Shown here in pieces: positions 1 to 10,024 of a DNA stretch of 64,000 nucleotides (position 1 is its first letter; each line of letters opens with the position of its first letter). A program made the position numbers and the translations under genes. The stretch spans positions 1,475,501-1,539,500 of the forward strand of contig CP012809.1 of NCBI GenBank assembly GCA_001936135.1. Reading direction: 5' to 3'. The notes below the pieces were generated by a model. That model ran no database searches and had not been told where the DNA came from. It worked only from the letters and a program-made list of their open reading frames with translations. The stretch comes from Saccharomycopsis fibuligera x Saccharomycopsis cf. fibuligera. Lineage: Eukaryota > Ascomycota > Saccharomycetes > Ascoideales > Saccharomycopsidaceae.

Positions 1-335
1 AAGAACTCAGTTCTACCATCGTTGATGGCATTGGCAATTGGCTTACCAACTTGATGTGGAGCTCTTCTCAAAATCATATTGTTATCGGCCCATCTACTCT
101 CTTCCGGACCAGCAGAAGCACCAATGAACAAGTTGAATGCCAATTGGCCTTGCAAGTTGTTCTTTTCAACATGGTTGGCCAAGGCAGTAGGCACTACTTT
201 GGGGGCGCCTACACCAGTGAAACCAGACCAGCCAATATACTGGCCATGCTTGAACAATTCTACCGTCTGTTCAGGGGTTCTGAGTTTTTTGAGGTATGGC
301 GCGTATCTGACTCTTTGTTTGAGAATGGCGGACAT
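1..335 (-). CDS. ACH1: Acetyl-CoA hydrolase / CoA-transferase (5' part, runs off the left edge)
   Basis: The minus strand from the ATG at 335-333 reads [17 protein letters not shown] and continues through [31 protein letters not shown] and [16 protein letters not shown]. This closely follows the N-terminus of yeast Ach1 as I know it. Only about 111 residues are present and the rest lies to the left of the window. Ach1 is a mitochondrial enzyme that moves CoA between acetyl-CoA, succinyl-CoA and related acids, and it supports acetate detoxification and growth on C2 compounds. The next gene to the right, SCS3-like, ends at 2102, so the 1.77 kb between them is the ACH1 promoter plus that gene's 3' end. 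Catalytic-domain residues are not visible in this fragment. The identification is firm because similarity is continuous over the whole visible part. Confidence 0.93.
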   Translation of the reverse strand, partial: MSAILKQRVRYAPYLKKLRTPEQTVELFKHGQYIGWSGFTGVGAPKVVPTALANHVEKNNLQGQLAFNLFIGASAGPEESRWADNNMILRRAPHQVGKPIANAINDGRTEF

Positions 336-2101
336 GTTGAGAAACTTCAATATATTATAAGGTAAATTAGAATGTGGCTGGGGCGCGTGATACGTGAGTT
401 AAGCTGCGGTAAGCACACAGTGCTGCTGGTAGAGGCGATGGTTGATGTGGAGGTGGGGCAAAAGGCTGCTGAATGAGGGGCAACTGCGGACGCTTGGTTC
501 TCCAGAATCCAAAGAAGAAAACGCAGCAAAGAGAGCGGGCGGGGAGTGGGGAATAGCGGTGTATAAATAAACGCCGTGAAATTGGCGGGCCATCTCTGTC
601 CTGTGCAGATTGTTAGCCAAAAAGCACTCCCACATTATAGTGCTTTTATTTTATTTTATTTTATTTTATTTTTTTTTTTTTTTGTTTTGTTCCCTGCTGT
701 TAGTTGCTGTTTCTCGCTGCTTCTCATAGCACCTCAATGCTCAACTGGTCATTTGGCGTGGCGGCGTCTCCCGCTCGTGCGAGGATTCGCACACATGGAG
801 CGCACACGAGCTCTGGTCCCAGCTGCGTTGAAGCAGCATCGCGGTTGCGTTTCCTCAGGGTTCTCCATACTGGATAACTTCCCATTTTGCAAAAGTTTTG
901 TTCTGACCTAAACGAAATAATGCGGTTACAGGGGCGATATAATACGCCCCCCATGAAATCGTGGTAAGGTGATGGATGGCACTGGGGTGCATTTTTTCAA
1001 TTACGGTAAAAAACTTCAATGCAAATGGTATAATACCTCGAAAAAATAAGAGCACCAACAGCCCCCAGGTTTTTCTTTCTGGGGGAAGCGTTACAGTAGC
1101 GTTGCTGTTGCAAAGGGACCATTTTGGCGATGTTGACCACTGTGGGTTTGGCTGCAGCTCCGTGACCCAGCGTACGCCCGATGACAGCCACTACCCGGGG
1201 GCGACCACGGCCACCGCAGAGCCTGTCAAACGGCTTTTTGTATCCGCCAGCCTGTCATCGCATCGCTGCTGCCCTTTGGTCCAAACAGTGAATATTATCA
1301 AGAGTACTTGCGATATCTACGAAACCACACCCTGCCTGCCAGCAGCTAGCGATGTCAAATATTGACTTATTATTAGTGGTGGTAATATCCTCAATGGCTT
1401 TTCCATAGCCACGGAGAGCCACACCGAAACGTCACTGGCCATTCGTGATCAAACAAATGGTTTCCTGGGGCTGGTCATCCAGCATAGGAGCAGAACGGAT
1501 CGCTAATATGCGCGCCCCCATTGGCTGGTTGGGTGCCCCTGTGTGAAATACATGCTGGAGCTGCCAACGGTCTTAAAACACCGCAGCTATTCACCGCGAC
1601 AACCGGACTTTTTTAAGGAAAATAAAAGTAAAAAAGGCAAAATTTAAAGAACATGCATGGTTGGATCTATTGCTGTTCTCATTGGATAGACAGCCTCCCA
1701 TTCAAGGTTCTCTTTTCAAAACCATATACGTTTTTGTCTTCAATCTTTGGCACATATTGCAAGCCAATGCTAACATGTAAGTAAAGTGGGTTCTTAAGCT
1801 GGCCGTTCTTCGAATCACTAATCGACATATCCCAAATTTGCAACAAGAGCCAGATATTGCAATGTCGAAAATTACGCTATTAAAAAACTTATCTCCAAAT
1901 AGGGAACATACTAAACACACACTTTTATTTTACCTATATAAAAACCGTAAACAATCAAAAAATAAAAACCAAAAAGAAAGAAAACCATAAATTTCCTTTA
2001 TTCTTTTCACCTTTTATTTAGAACCTAAAAACAAGCAAGCAAACAAACGAACAAACAAACAAACAAACATGATTACCTCCAATTGAACCTTATTGAAAGC
2101 G
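336..2101. other. Long intergenic region: ACH1 promoter and SCS3-like 3' end
   Basis: This is 1.77 kb without a convincing gene. Roughly 700-1620 is clearly richer in G+C than the flanks and carries several C4-5 runs and an ATTGG (reverse CCAAT, Hap-complex type) at 1520-1524. A T-rich stretch with TTTTA repeats lies at about 645-683. Open frames of 111 and 129 codons occur here but have no recognisable domain. The size fits a heavily regulated promoter, as expected for a carbon-source-controlled gene such as ACH1; that regulatory role is inference. Confidence 0.6.
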
Positions 2102-3769
2102 TTATAAAAATTTTGGAAGCACATACACCAAGACAATTTCGACGTACCCAGCAATTGCACCTGCTAATAACTCTCGCAACGAATGGAAATACATTGTAGT
2201 GATTAAAAGCATCCAACTCCACAATCCCACCAACAAGCTCACCAATACCAACGGATGCAAAATGAGTTTACTAAATGACTGCAATTGAGATTCTTTGGCT
2301 TCTGGTACTGGCGCAGCTGAAATATTATCACCAGCTTTATTGCCTATTTTTCTGTAACTTATTTTTTCAAGCGCCAACTGTGCCGTTTGGCTCTTTTTCA
2401 CCAACTTGTGGAAAAGCACATTATTCTCAAACAAGTCCTTAAGCAACACGGGTACTAAAGGCAAGACTTCAAATAACAAAAACAAAGAGGAATGAATAAG
2501 CAAAAAGCAATGTCCCGATGGATCGTGACCTCCGGTCCAACGTCCGCCAATTTTACGACACACCATTGAAGAGATCTGTGCTTCATATTTCAAATTATCA
2601 TTGTCGTTGCCATCAGAAAGCATTCCTTCAGGAACCATTGGGCCCGGCATCAAGTATGAGCCGGTCTTCTCTTCCACTTGCTTCAAAAATTTTTTGAGCA
2701 GGGGGTTCTTGGTGATGTATCTGGTTAGCCTATCGCCATCTTGAATTCCCGTGCATTTCCCGCCAGTAGCGATGAAAATGCGATCCATTAAAGGATGACC
2801 AAAGAACCATTGAGTGAAAAAAATCCACCATGTAGTAGCAGCACCAAATCTAGCGAGTATGAATAAAACCTGTTTTTCAACACTAAATTTCGCTTTCTCC
2901 TTACCATCCTTTTCCTTGTTGTCAACAGTTGTAGACGCAGTAGACGCAGTAGCAGTAGTAGCAGTAGTAGCAGTGGTTATAGTAGTACTGCCATTGCTAA
3001 CTCTCAAAATGACATATTTAACAACAACAAAACCAAGTACCACAGTGGTCCAACCCCATCCTCTTTTCACAAACAACTGGTTGATGAAGTTGCGCTTTTG
3101 TGTAAAGTAATTATCATAAATCATCACATCACTGTCATTCTGCTCCAAAAAAGAATCACTATTGGTCAAAAAATACCGATTCAACCAATATACTATTTGA
3201 CCAGTTACTACTATTGCAAAATACAGCGCAAGAAGGAACGCTTCCAATACACTAAGATTGAATTTGTTTTGCAAATAGCCATTGAAGCTCAATAGGGCCC
3301 CGTAGTGACGCTGGTAAATTTCCGTGTTTCTATCGCTGTAGGCTCTAGCCGTCTTCCTGTCCGTACTAATATTAGTGGTATCACTTGGTGTGAAAGATGA
3401 TGTGTCGAAGTTTGCATTTGGTGGAGGAGCATATGGTGATGTTGATGCATTCTGGGGTTTTGCTGCTGTGGCGATATTCCCGCTGTCAAAGCTACCATCA
3501 TTATTTTTTTTTATCGCGCCTTTATTGGCACCTAAATTTGTTCCACTCGCCACTGCGGCAGCACTACCAGAATCAGCCTGGTTGCTTTCTCGTTGATAGC
3601 GAAATGGATTTTTTAATTGTCTCTTGGTGGTTGTTGCAGAATCTATATTATCGTCATTTTTATTGACATTGTCAATTAGCTCAAAATCTTCTGCCTCTAG
3701 ATCTTGCTGCTCAATTTGGTTGAGCTTTTGGTTGATATCCGCTTCGGCTGGCTTGATAACTGGTGCCAT
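2102..3769 (-). CDS. SCS3: FIT-family ER protein of lipid-droplet biogenesis (Scs3/Yft2-like)
   Basis: 555 residues. The fat-storage-inducing transmembrane (FIT) family acts in the ER membrane; FIT2 is described as an acyl-CoA diphosphatase needed for lipid-droplet budding, and yeast Scs3 also affects inositol and phospholipid metabolism. The two hallmark histidines are visible: H420 in GGHDPSGHCFLL and H529 in YFHSLRELLAGAIAGY. Membrane segments appear near 172-196, 240-256, 300-325, 420-445 and 503-550. The first 150 residues are polar and disordered, with proline- and serine-rich stretches, and residues 261-281 are a Thr/Ala run; both lengthen the protein beyond the roughly 380-residue yeast Scs3. 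The ATG lies at 3769-3767. A CACGTG box is at 4053-4058 in its promoter. S. cerevisiae has two family members, Scs3 and Yft2; I cannot say which one this matches, so the symbol is provisional. Confidence 0.8.
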   Translation of the reverse strand: MAPVIKPAEADINQKLNQIEQQDLEAEDFELIDNVNKNDDNIDSATTTKRQLKNPFRYQRESNQADSGSAAAVASGTNLGANKGAIKKNNDGSFDSGNIATAAKPQNASTSPYAPPPNANFDTSSFTPSDTTNISTDRKTARAYSDRNTEIYQRHYGALLSFNGYLQNKFNLSVLEAFLLALYFAIVVTGQIVYWLNRYFLTNSDSFLEQNDSDVMIYDNYFTQKRNFINQLFVKRGWGWTTVVLGFVVVKYVILRVSNGSTTITTATTATTATASTASTTVDNKEKDGKEKAKFSVEKQVLFILARFGAATTWWIFFTQWFFGHPLMDRIFIATGGKCTGIQDGDRLTRYITKNPLLKKFLKQVEEKTGSYLMPGPMVPEGMLSDGNDNDNLKYEAQISSMVCRKIGGRWTGGHDPSGHCFLLIHSSLFLLFEVLPLVPVLLKDLFENNVLFHKLVKKSQTAQLALEKISYRKIGNKAGDNISAAPVPEAKESQLQSFSKLILHPLVLVSLLVGLWSWMLLITTMYFHSLRELLAGAIAGYVEIVLVYVLPKFL

Positions 3770-4287
3770 TTGAGATTGATTCGATTAACTTGCTATAGCC
3801 TAGCAATGCTTTTGATGTCTAAATTTCAAGCAATTAGAGTGCTGTTGCTTTGAGATTTCATAAAATATCGTCGCAAAATAGTTTGATTCAGGTTTGATTA
3901 ATAATAATAATCCTGTTATGATGAAATTTGAAAAATCCAGCAAGTATTGCCAACTCAAAAGCAGATATTCTTATTAAATGAGTTGATGGTCCTGTACGCC
4001 ATCGTCTCGATGCACATCGAAGAATCTCGCAAGCAAGCCTCAGTTCATATTACACGTGACCCGTATTATGTAATTATTTACAAATAGTAACCATCAAGTG
4101 TGGCGTTACCACAAAATATATGTTGAATGTGGGTGTTGATGTCGCAAAGCTAATACGAGAATATTGATTATTTTGAATAAATAATTTTCTATCCAAATTC
4201 ATTGGAAAAAACAAAAAACAAAAAAAAAAAAAAAAAAAAAAAATAACTCTATAAATCAATAATTAAATGAAAAAACCTTGTGGGGGC
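3770..4287. other. Intergenic: SCS3-like promoter, with CACGTG and A24 tract
   Basis: About 0.5 kb. It contains CACGTG at 4053-4058, a bHLH (Cbf1/Pho4/Ino-type) core, and an uninterrupted A-run at 4220-4243. The right end is the 3' region of the acetyl-CoA transporter gene. No gene seen. Confidence 0.6.
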
Positions 4288-6408
4288 TTACTTGACACGC
4301 CAGTGCGACTCACCTAACGACTGTAATTGTTGGATCTTTCTCCAAATGAAAAACACCAAGAGTGCAGTACCAATAGAGACACAGAGTAAGTTCATCATGT
4401 AGTAGCCATCCTTGAGCACAATACACTCTCCGCCAAGATAATTCAAGCACACCTGTTTAGCAGCCTCAGTAGCGCACCCAGGTAACTTGCTGGCTTGTTT
4501 GGAAGCTTCCCAAAAATCAATCTTTTGACCTTTGGTGAAAGCAATATATTCGCTCACTTTATTATTTTTCAGCTCTGTAAGACTTGCAAAAGTAGTAAGG
4601 TGTGGCACTATTTGAAATTTGTCGCTAATGAATTTGAAGAAATTCTCAAAATTGAAACCTGCAGGCTTAAAGTTTTGCAATAATTTCAACTCCTCTGGTT
4701 TCGGGGCAGTTGGAAAAAATTTCTGCCCACTTATTAAAGCCTTATCAGCGGCTAATTTGACAAAATTGACTGTGTTTGCCCAAAAAAGTTCAAAGCTGAT
4801 AATATCTGTAGCCTCTTTAGCTGAACTAACAGTGTCGCCCACGTACGTGTTTAACGACACAGGTGCACATATACTGTAAGTCATTCTATCAATGAATTTA
4901 AGCAAAAAGAATTTTGGCCATGTACCACCAAAGTTACTGAGAGTGTTCAAAGTGGTCATATAAGTTCCTCCAATGGTAGGATCAGCAATTCTGGTATGGA
5001 AGGCGGCTAAGGACACAAATTGGATAGTGCTCATTAGCGAGCTAAATAAATGTTGAATGATAACCGCTAAGAAAAATCCCAGTGTTACTATAGTTTTTTC
5101 AATTCCTTCAGCGGTCTTTGTGGTTGGAAAAGCATATACTGTAAGTTGGCCAAATAGAGCAGCAATGAGTCTACCAATATAGGCGTACAACCATGGGTTA
5201 AGTGCCTGTTTGCCACGAGACCATTTGGCCACATAGTAACCAAAAATAATTTCAAATGGGAAGTCAATAAGCACAGTTAAGGATAAATCTTCTTTGGCAA
5301 AGCCACGATCCAAAAGTTTCAAATTTGTTGCGCTTTCATTGATTAAAAAGCCAATTTTGCAAATAAGTAAAATTATGATGAATTGCTGCACTGTAGATAA
5401 TGAAAGCACACGATACATTTTTAAGTATGTTCTTTTCAAGTTGTGCCACCCATTACCAGAATGGTTGAAAGTAGCGTCTAGCTCATCATTGGCTTCTTCG
5501 AGTGTTAATTCGTCATCTTTTTTCACTGTTAACCTTAAATGTTCTGGTACTTCTGGGACTTTTAATGCAACAAATGCGGTACAAGCCAAAAACAAAAATC
5601 CACTAAAAATCATGTACTGGCCTAAAGTAAAGAGCCCAACATCCAGCTGATTCTCTGCTGACCTAAAATATTTGTTCATAAACTCTTTAGAATTAAATGC
5701 AAGAAATACTGTGAATGACAAAAAATAACCTGTGTTGAGCCCTACTGTTTGAGCCGTACTAGCATAACTTTTCGATGCAGGACTCAAAATTACCAACGCC
5801 CAACTATCAACAGCAATATCTTGCGTACTTGCCATAAGCACAAGCAGAAAAAAGTAGAAAGTTAAAATGTTTAAATTGGCATTTAAGTCCTTGAATATTG
5901 CATCTATTTGGGAGCCAAGTATGATGAATATCAATCCAGTGAACGTTTGCACCGGGATAATCCACGATCTTCTGCGTCCCACTTTCTTGCTGTAAAACGA
6001 ATCCACAAAAGGCGACCAAAATAATTTTAAAGAGTATGGATATGACGCTAACGAAAAGGTGCCTAATTGCGAATACGACAAGTGTGCTGACTTCATCAAG
6101 AAGGGTATTGATCCGAACGCGAGCCCCACAGGTATACCTTGCAAAAAGTATAAGAGAACAAGCAAATAAAAAGCCGGCTTATCCACCAGTAGAAGAGATC
6201 CATTGCCCGATTTATACAGCTCTTCGCGCTCGATTTCCACTGCAGTGCTGAAGTTGTGGTGTTGAGAAGATCCAACGTGTGAAGATAAATGAATCGCTGG
6301 CCCTTCTTCATTCTCGACGCTGCTATTGTATGCCGATGAGTTTGGATTTGTGTGTACCGGTAGCAACTCTATCGAGGCTTCATCGTTGATATTGTTCTTT
6401 TTTATCAT
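4288..6408 (-). CDS. Acetyl-CoA transporter, SLC33A1 (AT-1) family, ortholog of S. cerevisiae YBR220C
   Basis: 706 residues. The N-terminal tail (about 1-75) is polar; then FYLLVLLYFLQGIPVGLAFG starts the first membrane segment. Family motifs follow: SYPYSLKLFWSPFVDSFY, KKVGRRRSWIIPVQ, TQDIAVDSWAL and FGGTWPKFFLLKFIDR. About 11-12 hydrophobic helices can be counted, which fits the major-facilitator-like SLC33 fold. Human SLC33A1 imports acetyl-CoA into the ER lumen for lysine acetylation; the yeast proteins are little studied. A cysteine-containing loop near 640-675 precedes the last helix and a short RRK/WRVK-type cytosolic tail. The start ATG is at 6408-6406 and no alternative upstream ATG is needed. 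The protein is longer than YBR220C (about 560 residues), mainly through its N-tail and loops. Confidence 0.88.
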   Translation of the reverse strand: MIKKNNINDEASIELLPVHTNPNSSAYNSSVENEEGPAIHLSSHVGSSQHHNFSTAVEIEREELYKSGNGSLLLVDKPAFYLLVLLYFLQGIPVGLAFGSIPFLMKSAHLSYSQLGTFSLASYPYSLKLFWSPFVDSFYSKKVGRRRSWIIPVQTFTGLIFIILGSQIDAIFKDLNANLNILTFYFFLLVLMASTQDIAVDSWALVILSPASKSYASTAQTVGLNTGYFLSFTVFLAFNSKEFMNKYFRSAENQLDVGLFTLGQYMIFSGFLFLACTAFVALKVPEVPEHLRLTVKKDDELTLEEANDELDATFNHSGNGWHNLKRTYLKMYRVLSLSTVQQFIIILLICKIGFLINESATNLKLLDRGFAKEDLSLTVLIDFPFEIIFGYYVAKWSRGKQALNPWLYAYIGRLIAALFGQLTVYAFPTTKTAEGIEKTIVTLGFFLAVIIQHLFSSLMSTIQFVSLAAFHTRIADPTIGGTYMTTLNTLSNFGGTWPKFFLLKFIDRMTYSICAPVSLNTYVGDTVSSAKEATDIISFELFWANTVNFVKLAADKALISGQKFFPTAPKPEELKLLQNFKPAGFNFENFFKFISDKFQIVPHLTTFASLTELKNNKVSEYIAFTKGQKIDFWEASKQASKLPGCATEAAKQVCLNYLGGECIVLKDGYYMMNLLCVSIGTALLVFFIWRKIQQLQSLGESHWRVK

Positions 6409-8077
6409 TGTGCTGGCTAAAATCTCCGGTTTTGTGTGAGTATGGTTTTTGTATCATATATATTCCATTTGACGCGGCGAATAAATTGCCAACAAAGATT
6501 ATTGATATACTTGGGGTTCACGAGTAAATATATGTTTTCTGGTATGCCGTACCCTGCGAGACAGAGTTGGTGGAAACGTAATTGAAGGTATATAAGGATT
6601 GTGGTAACAGTGAGCCTCTGAATATTGTGGCAAAGGCTAGTATCAGAAATAGTAGTTACCTGTATTGTGCTCTGAAAGTATGCGTGTGTGTGTCTTTTAA
6701 TCAATTTTCAAGCAGGCTGAAACTCCCGCTGACGTGGTATATTTGATCCTCATCGGCACTTAACCGTGAAGTGTACAGTGTTAGAATACCAGGTCAAAGA
6801 TACAAATTTACATGGAAATTAACAAAAGTATTATACAGGCTTAGATAACTATCGCGAGCCTTTTTTCTATCTGTGAAATTAATTAAGATAAGCAAAATGG
6901 AGTTCAGACACTTTATCCAAATAGCAATCGTTAAGCGTCTGGCAGCTTCTTGAGCTAGTATTAAGTCATATCAAGATATATAAGACAACTCACTGTCAAT
7001 AAAACCTGACAATATTCCATACAAAATTTTAGTATTTTCAAATGCTGCGTTGGAGAATGAAAAATTTTTAGCAACCAAAAATGGTAATTTATTGCCGCAT
7101 TTTTCCATGGCTTCCAATATGATGTTAGCACTAAAAATTGGAAGCAGGTATTTACAACAGTTGGTTGAAACTTAAAAAGTCAGCAAATTAGAAGTCTAAC
7201 CTCGGAAGAATGATTATACTGTGCATGCCCTACCAGATTATCAGTTTTTTAGCCTGCTAGTAGGCGGTCCAATATAAAGCTCGATATTTGACAGAACAGA
7301 ACTTGCACTGCAGTAAGCCATTGGTGACTACGGTTGCAATACCTAGACTTGCAAAAAAGTCACATATATTTGCTTGGTCACATTTTCTGGCCTAAAATTT
7401 CATATAACTTTGGCTTCCAAAGTTCTCACCTGTAAAGATTGAACCTGGAGACAACATAGAATGTACAAGCAGACTAAAATCTAACTAAAATTTTGCGAAA
7501 TAGATATTCAGCAACATTAACTTAATCTTGATGTTGATTTTTGGAAAGAAAACTAAAAACGTTGAAAGCTAGTTATCTTACCAAAATTTGAAGTGGCTTT
7601 GCATGTATTGCTCTAAAGTTAAAAATTGAAAATGTAAAAACATTAGTGGGCTATGTTGCATAGTTGAAATCACTCTAAAACATCCTTTCTTTGATTTTGT
7701 TATAATCATTCATGATTGTCTATACCAGCGAATCCCAAAAATTTTCATCTACATAGAATACTTATTTTTTTTTTTTTTTCAATTTTCGTACTCGTTTGGC
7801 TGCCAAAATTACTTTTAAAAGGAAACTTCATAAAAATGCAATAAGTAAACGTAAAATTTAAGAACAATAAAATATGACCTCTAAAGATTGATATAGTATA
7901 AATGTCAGAAGAACATAGAAAATAAATGATATTAAAAGAGGTGTTTGAGGGTAATATTTCGAAAATATCGGGGGTTTATAGTATTGTATTGTATTGTATA
8001 GTATAGTATAATAAATAGGCAATCCTAGGATAGTAGTAAACACGGAGAAACCTTACTTGTATAACTCTCAATGACAT
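6409..8077. other. Long AT-rich gene-free region with short palindromes
   Basis: 1.67 kb between two minus-strand genes. No credible coding frame was found. It holds a cluster of small palindromes: GCTTCCAAT/ATTGGAAGC at 7110-7118 and 7137-7145, AACTTTGG-CTT-CCAAAGTT at 7406-7424, and TTTGG-CTG-CCAAA at 7795-7807. A T-run lies at about 7764-7779. The left half must contain the promoter of the acetyl-CoA transporter gene. Whether the rest is regulatory, a replication origin or a centromere cannot be told from sequence alone. Confidence 0.5.
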
Positions 8078-10024
8078 TTAAATAATCGCCGAATTTCTCT
8101 TGTTCCGAGGCATACTAGTATTATTGAAAAAATAAGGTTGCCCGCTAACGTTCTGTAAATTAGCAGATTCTGCTTCAGTATTTTGATTATAAGGCCAATA
8201 AGAAACGCTAGCGCTTGAGTGTCTTGTGCCCATAGCATAAGAAGCATGGCGCGTTTCAGATAATGAATTTGACCGGTGCATGCTTTCATGGGGATGAGTG
8301 CCGAAGTTATTATCATGGTCAAAAATGCCTTCATGAGACACGACTTCTTCAAAGTCACTGTCATCCTCCTCAGTGAGAGAAAGGCGTTGAGGGATGTTGC
8401 TGTTAATGTTATGGTGACTATTTATCTGTTGTCCGTATTTGGATAGCTGCACGCCTTGAGAATGGAAGTTAAATTCCTGTTCCTGTTGCTGTTGCTGAGG
8501 ATAGTAATATTGGCTTGTGATGTTCTGTAAGGGTAGATCAAATCCTAGTTGATTTTGATTAGATGTCTGAAATGAGTTGTCAAATGTTTTATTATTGCTA
8601 GTCGTACCTCTTAGGGACAACTCTTGCATTGGAGATATACTTTCAACTCCTAAGTAGCCGTCTCCTATATTATCGTTAATTTCAAGTGTATTTGCAGGCC
8701 CACCTTCGTTGATTGACAGTAGTGACAGGCTGCCTGGCGAGTAGCTGGTGTTATCTGTATGCACAGAGCTATCATTCTGAACGTTTCCATAAGATCCTTG
8801 GGAGTTTGAGTTACGTGAATCATTTCCAGAAGAGGAAGTAGGAATAAAGCTGCTGTCGTTAACAATGCTTCCGAGATGCCGAATGTTCAAGTCACTAAAA
8901 AGATTAGTTTTCAATATCCTTGTTAACTCATTACTATCTGTTGTGCCTGTTGTGTCAACATTATAGTTTCTTATTATATCTGAAACATCTCCAGAGAAAT
9001 GGCTATACTGAGCAGGACTAACATTCGCGCTATTAGCTCCTCCGGATGTTGTTGTCCCTCTACTTGAGGAGCCATTCAACCATCTATCGACAATGAAGTA
9101 TAAGTTTTGGATCAAAATATCATAGCTCTTGTTTATATCATTGAGGATATAACTGTACGAGTCCTTTCGTATTTCAATTTCTTCAAGTGCTTTAATTTCA
9201 TATGTATTGAACTTGTCAAGAATGGTTTTTATCTTATCTGGATGTAAATGATCTTTTTTTATGTTTTCGTACATGCTCAAATCATCGGTTATGCTCTTTT
9301 CTAAGGCACTGGCTTCAATTTTTAATGTAGATAATAATGGATTCCAGTGATTTTTGAATATGGCTTCGAGTTCTTCAAGTTGTTTGAAATTTGCGGTTAT
9401 TTGCTTGAGCTGGAATAAGGTTTCTTTTATGTACTTGTTTAATGTGTCATTTTCATTTTCATTGAGCTTCAACTTTTCTAGTATCGATACTCTTTTGGCC
9501 TTTGTTTCTAAAATTCTGAATATCGTTTCATCATATTTAGTTCTAAGTTTCTTATTATTAGCTGCTTTTTCCGTAATAGAGAGCTCTAGTTCCCTTATTT
9601 GTGAAAGTAGCTGATTTTTATCTCTCAAAAATTTGTTAACTTGGGCCTCTATTGACTCGCTACTGAACTTTGTTGAGGTAAACTTTTGCTGTTCATCTTT
9701 TATGGTATTTTGAAATTTGAGAATCTCAAGTTTTAGTTTGCTGATACGCTCATTCACTTGCTCTATTATGTTTTTTTTGCTTTCTATGTCATCAGTTAAG
9801 CTTTTGATTCGGCCATCTTGTTGTTGTAGACTGTCTTGTGAAACTTGTAAGCTAGATGTAGCGTCGTGCAACTCTAAAGTTAATTCTTCGAGCTCCTGGT
9901 CGTAAGTCTTGCTGACATCATCAGTTATATCCTTGAAGATTTGCTTTAGCCGCCTCTGGTTATCTGTTTCTCTTTTCACTGTTATTAACAATGCTATAAA
10001 TATGACTATGAGCCATTCTTCCAT
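8078..10024 (-). CDS. Membrane-anchored coiled-coil protein, function unknown
   Basis: 648 residues, not recognised. An N-terminal hydrophobic stretch (residues 4-16, WLIVIFIALLITV) is followed at once by basic residues. It looks like a signal anchor that puts the rest in the cytosol. Residues about 18-240 are heptad-rich and charged, a long predicted coiled coil. A less regular helical part continues to about 320. The C-terminal half (320-648) is rich in Ser, Asn, Gly and Gln, with a short polyQ run, and looks disordered. An N-anchor plus coiled coil plus disordered tail suggests a tether or scaffold on an ER or other membrane, but this is inference from architecture only. The ATG is at 10024-10022. 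A CACGTG lies about 740 bp upstream. An intron at the extreme 5' end cannot be excluded, because the ATG is only three codons before the hydrophobic stretch. Confidence 0.75.
   Translation of the reverse strand: MEEWLIVIFIALLITVKRETDNQRRLKQIFKDITDDVSKTYDQELEELTLELHDATSSLQVSQDSLQQQDGRIKSLTDDIESKKNIIEQVNERISKLKLEILKFQNTIKDEQQKFTSTKFSSESIEAQVNKFLRDKNQLLSQIRELELSITEKAANNKKLRTKYDETIFRILETKAKRVSILEKLKLNENENDTLNKYIKETLFQLKQITANFKQLEELEAIFKNHWNPLLSTLKIEASALEKSITDDLSMYENIKKDHLHPDKIKTILDKFNTYEIKALEEIEIRKDSYSYILNDINKSYDILIQNLYFIVDRWLNGSSSRGTTTSGGANSANVSPAQYSHFSGDVSDIIRNYNVDTTGTTDSNELTRILKTNLFSDLNIRHLGSIVNDSSFIPTSSSGNDSRNSNSQGSYGNVQNDSSVHTDNTSYSPGSLSLLSINEGGPANTLEINDNIGDGYLGVESISPMQELSLRGTTSNNKTFDNSFQTSNQNQLGFDLPLQNITSQYYYPQQQQQEQEFNFHSQGVQLSKYGQQINSHHNINSNIPQRLSLTEEDDSDFEEVVSHEGIFDHDNNFGTHPHESMHRSNSLSETRHASYAMGTRHSSASVSYWPYNQNTEAESANLQNVSGQPYFFNNTSMPRNKRNSAII

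Noticed and set aside
576-1365. Open frames of 111 and 129 codons in the ACH1 promoter
   Set aside because: No domain, no conserved motif, GC-biased DNA that lengthens chance frames, and they overlap a likely promoter.
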